A stretch of 64,000 bases of DNA, from contig CAWJXW010000001.1 in NCBI GenBank assembly GCA_963846925.1, forward strand, positions 1 to 64,000. Reading direction: 5' to 3'. A program made the position numbers and the translations under genes. Below are positions 58,530 to 64,000 of the stretch, piece by piece. Within the stretch, counting starts at the first letter, position 1, and every line of letters begins with the position of its first letter. Origin of the DNA: JAQBQB01 sp963846925. GTDB taxonomy: Bacteria > Gemmatimonadota > Gemmatimonadetes > Gemmatimonadales > Gemmatimonadaceae. Below the pieces are notes generated by a model, which was given only the letters and a program-made list of their open reading frames with translations, searched no databases and was not told where the DNA came from.

Positions 58530-58610
58530 TGAACGGCGACCCGTCGCCGGCTACCTATGGCAACCTCGCGCCCACCATTGCAAACTTCCCTACCCACACT
58601 GGAGCCACGT

Positions 58611-60689
58611 ATGGCCGCCTCACTGACGCGCGGAACGGCGTGCGTCCTCGCTCTCTTTGCCGCGGCCGCCACGGCCGGCGCGCAGAACAAGCGCTCCATG
58701 ACCTTCATGGACATCATGGAACTCAAGAACGTCGGCGGCGTTTCGCTCTCGCCCGACGGGTCGAAGGTCGCGTACACCGTCGGCACCTGGGAGCATCCCA
58801 ACGCGCGGGCGTCCACGGATCCAACCAAGCCCGATACCGCGAAGGGCGACAAGCACGACACGCGGTCGCACATCTGGATGGTCGGCGCCGCCGGCGGAGC
58901 GCCGCGCCAGGTCACGTTCAGCGAGCGCGGTGAGAACGCGCCGCAGTGGTCGCCCGACGGCCGCTCGCTGGCGTTCCTGTCTTCTCGGGGGAGCAGTGCA
59001 GATGCGAAGACACAGATCTGGATCCTGCCGATGGAGGGAGGCGAAGCGTATCAGCTGACGACGTCCAAGGAGAACGTAGGCGGCTTCGAGTGGTCGAACG
59101 ACGGCTCGCGCATCGCGTTCCTCGCCGTCGACACGCTGCCCAAGACCGACGAAGCCAAAACCGCTCGGCGCGATGATCCGCAAGTCTTCGAGGGGAACTT
59201 CCGGCTCTCGCACGTGTGGGTGGTCGATGTCGCGACGAAGCGCGCCAACGAAGTCGCGCACAGAAATCTCACCGTCAGCGGAGCGCCGAGCTGGTCGCCC
59301 GACGGAACGCGGCTCGCCTTCCAGGCCGTGCCGACGACGATGCTCCGGGACACGCGCTCGGACGTCTATGTCGTGTCCATCGGCGACAAGTCGTTGAAGA
59401 AGATCACGACGAAGCCCGAGGCGGGATCCCCGCCGGCGTGGTCTCCCGACGGGAAGACGATCGCGTTCACGATACTTCCGCAGAGCCACACGGCTCGCGC
59501 CGACAGCATCATGGATCGCGAGATCGGCAACGATCATCTGATTCTGTACGACGTCGCGTCGGCCAAAGCGAAGGACACGTACGATCCGAAGATCGACGTC
59601 TCTGCCGGGAACCCGCGTTGGACGCCGGACGGCTCGCGCGTGTTGTTCACCACGGGCGAACGCGCGTGGACCGCGGTGTACGCGTACGACGTCTCGTCGA
59701 ACAAACTGAATCGCCTTGCCGGCAAGATGCTGATCGGCAATCCGTCGCTGTCGAGGGACGGACGACTCGCGGCCTACACGTTGGGCTCCTCGGATGCGCC
59801 GGCGGACGTGTATGTGAGCGACCTGACGTTCGCGTCCCCGAAGAAGCTCACCGACGTCAACCCGCAGCTGCGTGACATCGCGCTGGGCGAGACGGAAGTG
59901 ATCACCTGGAAGAGCACGGACGGGACGCCGGTCGAGGGCGTGCTGCTCAAGCCCGTCGGCTATCAGGCCGGACGAAGGTACCCGCTGCTCGTCGAGGCGC
60001 ACGGAGGCCCGACCGGTGCGACGAACGCCGGCTTCAAGGCGAACTGGGGGTCGCCGGGCCAGGTGTGGGCCGGGCAGGGCTGGGCCGTCCTGTACCCGAA
60101 TCCGCGCGGCTCCACGAACTACGGCGAAAAGTTCACGCGGGCGAACATCATGGATTGGGGCGGCGGCGACTACCGCGACATCATGTCGGGCGTCGACGAC
60201 GTCATCAAACGCGGCATCGCCGATTCATCGAAGATGGCGTTCGAGGGGTGGAGCTACGGCGGTTATATGACGGCGTGGGTCGTCAGCCAGACGAGTCGAT
60301 TCAAGGCAGCGCGAATGGGCGCGGGGTTGTCCGATCTGCAGAGCATGTACGGGACGACAGACATCCCCGGCTACATCGGGACGTTCTTCAGCGGCGTCCC
60401 GACGCAGAAGACACTCGACTTCTACCGCGCGCGCTCGGCCATCACGTTCGTCGACAACGTGACGACGCCGCTGCTGATTCAGCAGGGTGGCAGCGATCAG
60501 CGCGTGCCGATCGGCCAGTCGATGGAGTTCTACCGCGCGCTCAAGGATCGCGGAAAGACCGTGGAGCTCGTGTTCTATCCGCGCGAAGGGCATGGACTCT
60601 CGGAGTACTACCATCAGCTCGACAAGATGCAGCGCGAGCAGGACTGGATCACGAAGTACACGCTGGGCGGCCCGCACGTGGTGCCTTAA
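58611..60689 (+). CDS. S9 family (prolyl oligopeptidase-type) exported serine peptidase
   Basis: A 692-residue protein from ATG 58611 with signal peptide (TACVLALFAAAATAGAQ). A WD40-like propeller fills residues 30-420 (VSLSPDGSKVAYTVGTWE, WSPDGRSLAFLSSRGS, WSPDGTRLAFQAVP). The alpha/beta hydrolase domain follows: WAVLYPNPRGSTNYGEKF, the nucleophile in FEGWSYGGYMTAWVV, the Asp in QGGSDQRVPIGQSMEF, and the His in YPREGHGLSEYYHQLDK. All three catalytic residues are present. The enzyme cleaves short peptides after entry through the propeller, probably in the periplasm. Frame intact. Confidence 0.93.
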   Translation: MAASLTRGTACVLALFAAAATAGAQNKRSMTFMDIMELKNVGGVSLSPDGSKVAYTVGTWEHPNARASTDPTKPDTAKGDKHDTRSHIWMVGAAGGAPRQVTFSERGENAPQWSPDGRSLAFLSSRGSSADAKTQIWILPMEGGEAYQLTTSKENVGGFEWSNDGSRIAFLAVDTLPKTDEAKTARRDDPQVFEGNFRLSHVWVVDVATKRANEVAHRNLTVSGAPSWSPDGTRLAFQAVPTTMLRDTRSDVYVVSIGDKSLKKITTKPEAGSPPAWSPDGKTIAFTILPQSHTARADSIMDREIGNDHLILYDVASAKAKDTYDPKIDVSAGNPRWTPDGSRVLFTTGERAWTAVYAYDVSSNKLNRLAGKMLIGNPSLSRDGRLAAYTLGSSDAPADVYVSDLTFASPKKLTDVNPQLRDIALGETEVITWKSTDGTPVEGVLLKPVGYQAGRRYPLLVEAHGGPTGATNAGFKANWGSPGQVWAGQGWAVLYPNPRGSTNYGEKFTRANIMDWGGGDYRDIMSGVDDVIKRGIADSSKMAFEGWSYGGYMTAWVVSQTSRFKAARMGAGLSDLQSMYGTTDIPGYIGTFFSGVPTQKTLDFYRARSAITFVDNVTTPLLIQQGGSDQRVPIGQSMEFYRALKDRGKTVELVFYPREGHGLSEYYHQLDKMQREQDWITKYTLGGPHVVP

Positions 60690-60782
60690 CGCGCGCCGCG
60701 CCTGGGTGTTCGCTGGGCGCAGCGGGTTTGTCGCATTCGAGTGACTGGCGTCGTATTGTTAGTCAGGCCGTCACTCGATTAC

Positions 60783-61340
60783 ATGAGGTGCAGAATGCGG
60801 AACCGAAGCGTCGCATTCGTCGCTCTGTCGTTCGTTCTGCTGGTGTGCGGTTGTCGCGAGCCATCGGACCCCGTATCGGACGGCGGAAGATCGCCGGTAT
60901 CACCTGTATCGCCGGCGGTGCCGTCGCCGTCGGCTCCAGCGCCAACGTCAGGCACTCCCAATTGGAAGGCGACTGCGGTCGTTGTTTCTGTGACGCGTGG
61001 AACTGAGCCGCCCTGCGGATGGGGAACGTCGCTCGGTGAGACGCGGAGCGACGTTGGGTGGCGGATCGTCGTAACCGCCGACACGATCTCGCTTGACGAG
61101 GATATGAAAAATTGGCCCACCGATGACCTCCCGTACTCGGGCAAACTCTCCGGTACAGGGTTCATCGCGAGCTATGCCAGCCCGAGCAACTACGCCGACT
61201 ATGTCTGCCAATTCAGGGAGGCGGCGATCACAGGAGGCTTTACGAGCGATTCCACATTTGAAGCGGTCGAGACGCTCGTTTGGGGACGCCCGGGTTCGGA
61301 AACAACCGTTCACCGGCACTGGAACGGATCACGCCTCTAG
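60783..61340 (+). CDS. Hypothetical lipoprotein
   Basis: About 185 residues; ATG 60783 or 60795. The leader VAFVALSFVLLVCGC is a lipoprotein signal. A Pro/Ser/Ala linker (SPVSPVSPAVPSPSAPAPTS) follows, and a small beta domain (WKATAVVVSVTRGTEPPCGW, GWRIVVTADTISLDEDM, YADYVCQFREAAITGGFTSD) with two Cys that could bond. Such linker-domain lipoproteins are common in the outer membrane of this type of organism. Family not recognised. Confidence 0.65.
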   Translation: MRCRMRNRSVAFVALSFVLLVCGCREPSDPVSDGGRSPVSPVSPAVPSPSAPAPTSGTPNWKATAVVVSVTRGTEPPCGWGTSLGETRSDVGWRIVVTADTISLDEDMKNWPTDDLPYSGKLSGTGFIASYASPSNYADYVCQFREAAITGGFTSDSTFEAVETLVWGRPGSETTVHRHWNGSRL

Positions 61341-61462
61341 TCGTTTCGGGCGGCGGTGATCGACCGTACGGTCGCGCGGATTAGCGCGCCGAATATCGCG
61401 AAAGCGTTTCGCGTGTGGTAATCTCTGGGGCGACGCCCGTCGTCCTCCCAGAAACTCGATCC

Positions 61463-64000
61463 ATGCCACAACGCCGATCCGCTCTCGCCATCGCTGGACT
61501 CGTCCTCGTACCGCTCGTCGCCCCGCTGCTCGCCGGACAGGCGCCGGCGCGCGATTCCGCGACGATCAACCCCTCGCCCAACCCCGTCCTCGCGTCATTC
61601 CGGTTTCGATCGATCGGACCGGCGAGCATGGGCGGCCGCGTCGACGACATCGAGGTCGCGCCGAGCGATCCGAACGTGATCTATGTCGGCTACGCGACGG
61701 GCGGCGTGTTCAAGTCCGACAACAACGGCACGACGTTCACGCCGGTGTTCGAGACGTACGGCAGCGCGTCGATCGGCGCCATCGCGATCCATCCGACGAA
61801 CGCGAACGTCGTCTACGTCGGCACCGGTGAAGCCGAACAATCGGCAGACGTCGAGCTTCGGCGACGGGATCTACAAGACCGAAGACGGCGGCAAGACATT
61901 CTCGAACGTCGGACTGAAGGAGACACAAACGATCGCACGCATCGTGATCGATCCGAAAAGTCCGGATGTCGTCTACGTCGCCGCGCCTGGCCATTTGTTC
62001 GGACCGAGCCCCGACGGCGGCGTCTATAAGACGACCGACGGGGGTAAGAGTTGGAACAAGATCAAGTACATCGACGAGAACACCGGGTTCACGGACATCG
62101 TGATGGATCCGTCAAACTCACGCGTGCTGTACGCGGCGAGCTATCAGCGCCGCCGCAGCGGATGCTGCTACAACGGCGGCGGTCCCGGGAGCGCGCTCTG
62201 GAAGTCGGACAACGCGGGCCAGTCGTGGGACCGCGCTCACGCGGCAACGGGCTGCCGAGTGGAACGCTCGGCCGCATCGCCCTCTCCGTGTCGAAGTCGA
62301 ATCCGAACGTGGTCTACGCGCAGATCGAGGCGGGAGCAGCGGCGGAGGCTGAGGCTCCGGCGCGCGGTGCCACGCCTGGCGGGGGGGCCGGCGCAGCGGG
62401 TGGTGGGGGCGGAGGAGCGGGCGGAGGTCGGGCCGGTGGGTATGACTGGTGCGACAACGCCGGCCCCGGACACGGATTCGGCGGAGGCCGCGGAGGACGC
62501 GGCGGGGGCGGCGCCGACACGACGAACCGCACACCACCCGCGGTCGACGCCAACCGCTCGGGCATTTTCAGATCCGACAACAAGGGCAAGTCGTGGACGG
62601 TCGTCAGCAACTGCGACGCTCGTCCACTCTACTTCAGCCAGATCCGCGTCGATCCGAGCAACGAACAGAACATCTACGTCGCCGGCGTGCACATGGCGAA
62701 GTCGCTCGACGGCGGCAAGACGTTCCTGCTGCTCGACAACGCGGGCGGCTTCTTCAACATGGGTGAGGACCAGCACGCGATCTGGATCGATCCGAAGAAC
62801 GGCAACCACATCCTGCGCGGCAACGATGCCGGCTTCATGGTCACGTGGGACCAGGGCAAGACGTGGGAGTACGTGCGCACGATGGCGACGGCGCTGTCGT
62901 ACTGGGTGACGGCGGACATGGGCCATCCGTACTACGTGTACACCGGCCTGCAGGACAACGACAGCTGGGCCGGCGCGAGCGCGACGCGTGGCCGGATCGG
63001 CCTCACAGGACAAGACTGGTTCCATCTCACCGGCGGCGACGGCTTCCAGACCGCGGTGGATCCGACCGACTTTCACATCATCTATTCGTCGTCGCAGGAC
63101 GGCTCGGTGTCGCGCGTCGATTTGAGAACGGGTCGCGCGACGAGCATTCGTCCGGTGCCGCCGCCGGTGCCGGGTACCGCAGTGCCGATTCGAGCGCGGG
63201 CGCGGTGGTCGAGGCGGTGGCGCGGCGGTCGCGGAGGTCGCGGAGGTGGACGTGGAGCTGCCGCTGACAGCGCGGAGGCCGGCGCTCCGTCCTGCGTCGA
63301 TGGCCGAGTTGGGGGCGGCGCGGTGGCGCGAGGACGGCGGCGGCGGCGGTCGCGGCGGCGGAGCGCCGAACGTCATCAACGGACAGCCGGGCGAGGCCTA
63401 TCGCTTCAACTGGAACACGCCACTGCTGATGTCGCCGCACAATCCGAGCACGATCTGGATCGGCGGCAACCGGCTATTCAAGTCCGTGAATCGCGGCGAG
63501 AAGTGGATCGAGAGCGCGGATCTCACGAAGCACGTGGATCGCTGCGACGTGACGCTGATGGGCGTGCCGGGCACGCAGGCGCAGCTCTCGAAGAACGACG
63601 GCGTGACGGCGTACGGCACGATCACGGCCATTTCGGAATCGCCGGTGATGCCGGGCGTGGTGTGGGCGGGCACGGACGACGGCAACTTGGACGTGAGCCG
63701 AGATGACGGCGCGACGTTCACGAACGTCGCGGCGAATCTGCCTGGGGTGCCGCCCGGTGCATTCAATGGCACCACCGCGTACTGGATCGCGCGTATCGAA
63801 GCGTCGCACTTCGATGTGGCGACGGCGTACGTCGCGGTGGACGGACACCGCTCCGACGATCTCAAGCCGTACATCTTCGTCACGCACGACTATGGCAAGA
63901 CGTTCCAGAATATCGCGGGCACGCTGCCGCAATACGGCAACGTGCAGGTCGTGAAAGAGGACCCGAAGAACAAGAATCTGCTCTACGCCGGCACCGAGTT
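61463..64000 (+). CDS. VPS10/sortilin-like repeat protein, truncated by the window edge, several frame breaks
   Basis: From ATG 61463 a signal peptide (SALAIAGLVLVPLVAPLLAG) leads into BNR/sialidase-type repeats: FRFRSIGPASMGGRVDDIEV, PNVIYVGYATGGVFKSDNNG, DGGVYKTTDGGKSWNKIKYI and DQHAIWIDPKNGNHILRGND. The frame changes near 61835 and 62245 and twice between 63170 and 63350. The last two flank a Gly/Arg-rich stretch like that near 62400 (GAAGGGGGGAGGGRAG). The family (about 1,000-1,100 residues) is exported, ten-bladed and abundant in Gemmatimonadota and Acidobacteriota. Function unknown, sometimes annotated as glycosyl hydrolase without proof. At least 250 further residues should lie beyond base 64000. 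Confidence 0.85.

Overview
The window is 64 kb of GC-rich DNA from a free-living heterotrophic bacterium. Its content (Ser/Thr kinases fused to TPR or WD40-like/PD40 repeats, a PadR plus FtsX/MacB-type permease pair, M16 and S9 peptidases, a VPS10/sortilin-like repeat protein, LVIVD and DUF305 proteins, DUF2891 proteins, many small lipoproteins) is typical of Gemmatimonadota and, less so, Acidobacteriota. The phylum is an inference; no rRNA or tRNA gene was seen. About eighteen genes are split by single-base frame changes, some at homopolymers (G6 near 17190, C8 at 31782-31789). The neighbouring frame then continues the same protein family, so most breaks look like uncorrected sequencing indels rather than decay. 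Coordinates for these genes span the whole reconstructed gene.

Layout. 1-2559: left-truncated, broken Ser/Thr kinase with a PD40 propeller. 2917-4150: IS110-family transposase with a structured leader. 4152-7044: a patch of integron attC-like sites without an integrase, carrying a CPBP protease gene, a small membrane-protein cassette and a decayed cassette. 7174-17885: LVIVD/DUF305 pair, metallophosphoesterase, GNAT/kelch pair, AlkD-like/histidine kinase pair, a resolvase-like nuclease, and a ligase/polymerase pair for end joining. 17908-22042: SGNH protein divergent from a carbamoyltransferase-SxtJ-DUF5989 operon. 22324-28236: paired M16 peptidases, a membrane HTH protein and a kinase-TPR protein. 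28373-33760: a cupin-MarR operon with a readable promoter/operator, a lipoprotein, the permease-PadR pair and another lipoprotein. 34001-40964: ECF sigma factor with YCII partner, ABM monooxygenase, copper amine oxidase, cysteine-synthase-like enzyme and flavin amine oxidase.

The centrepiece is 41033-49328. It is a five-gene minus-strand operon with overlapping stops and starts, in the order S53 sedolisin-like peptidase, Ser/Thr kinase-TPR, ThiF/YcaO cyclodehydratase, precursor peptide, SagB-type dehydrogenase. The precursor has a nitrile-hydratase-like leader without Cys and a 30-residue core made of Cys-initiated repeats, so this is a thiazole/oxazole-modified (TOMM/RiPP) pathway. The unusual parts are the S53 peptidase, the kinase and the absence of a dedicated exporter.

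49471-64000 holds an aldo/keto reductase, a large Ig-like lipoprotein, a GH43-type protein, tandem DUF2891 genes, a lipoprotein with a conserved GVGPEQNF motif, an S9 peptidase, a small lipoprotein and a right-truncated VPS10-like protein.
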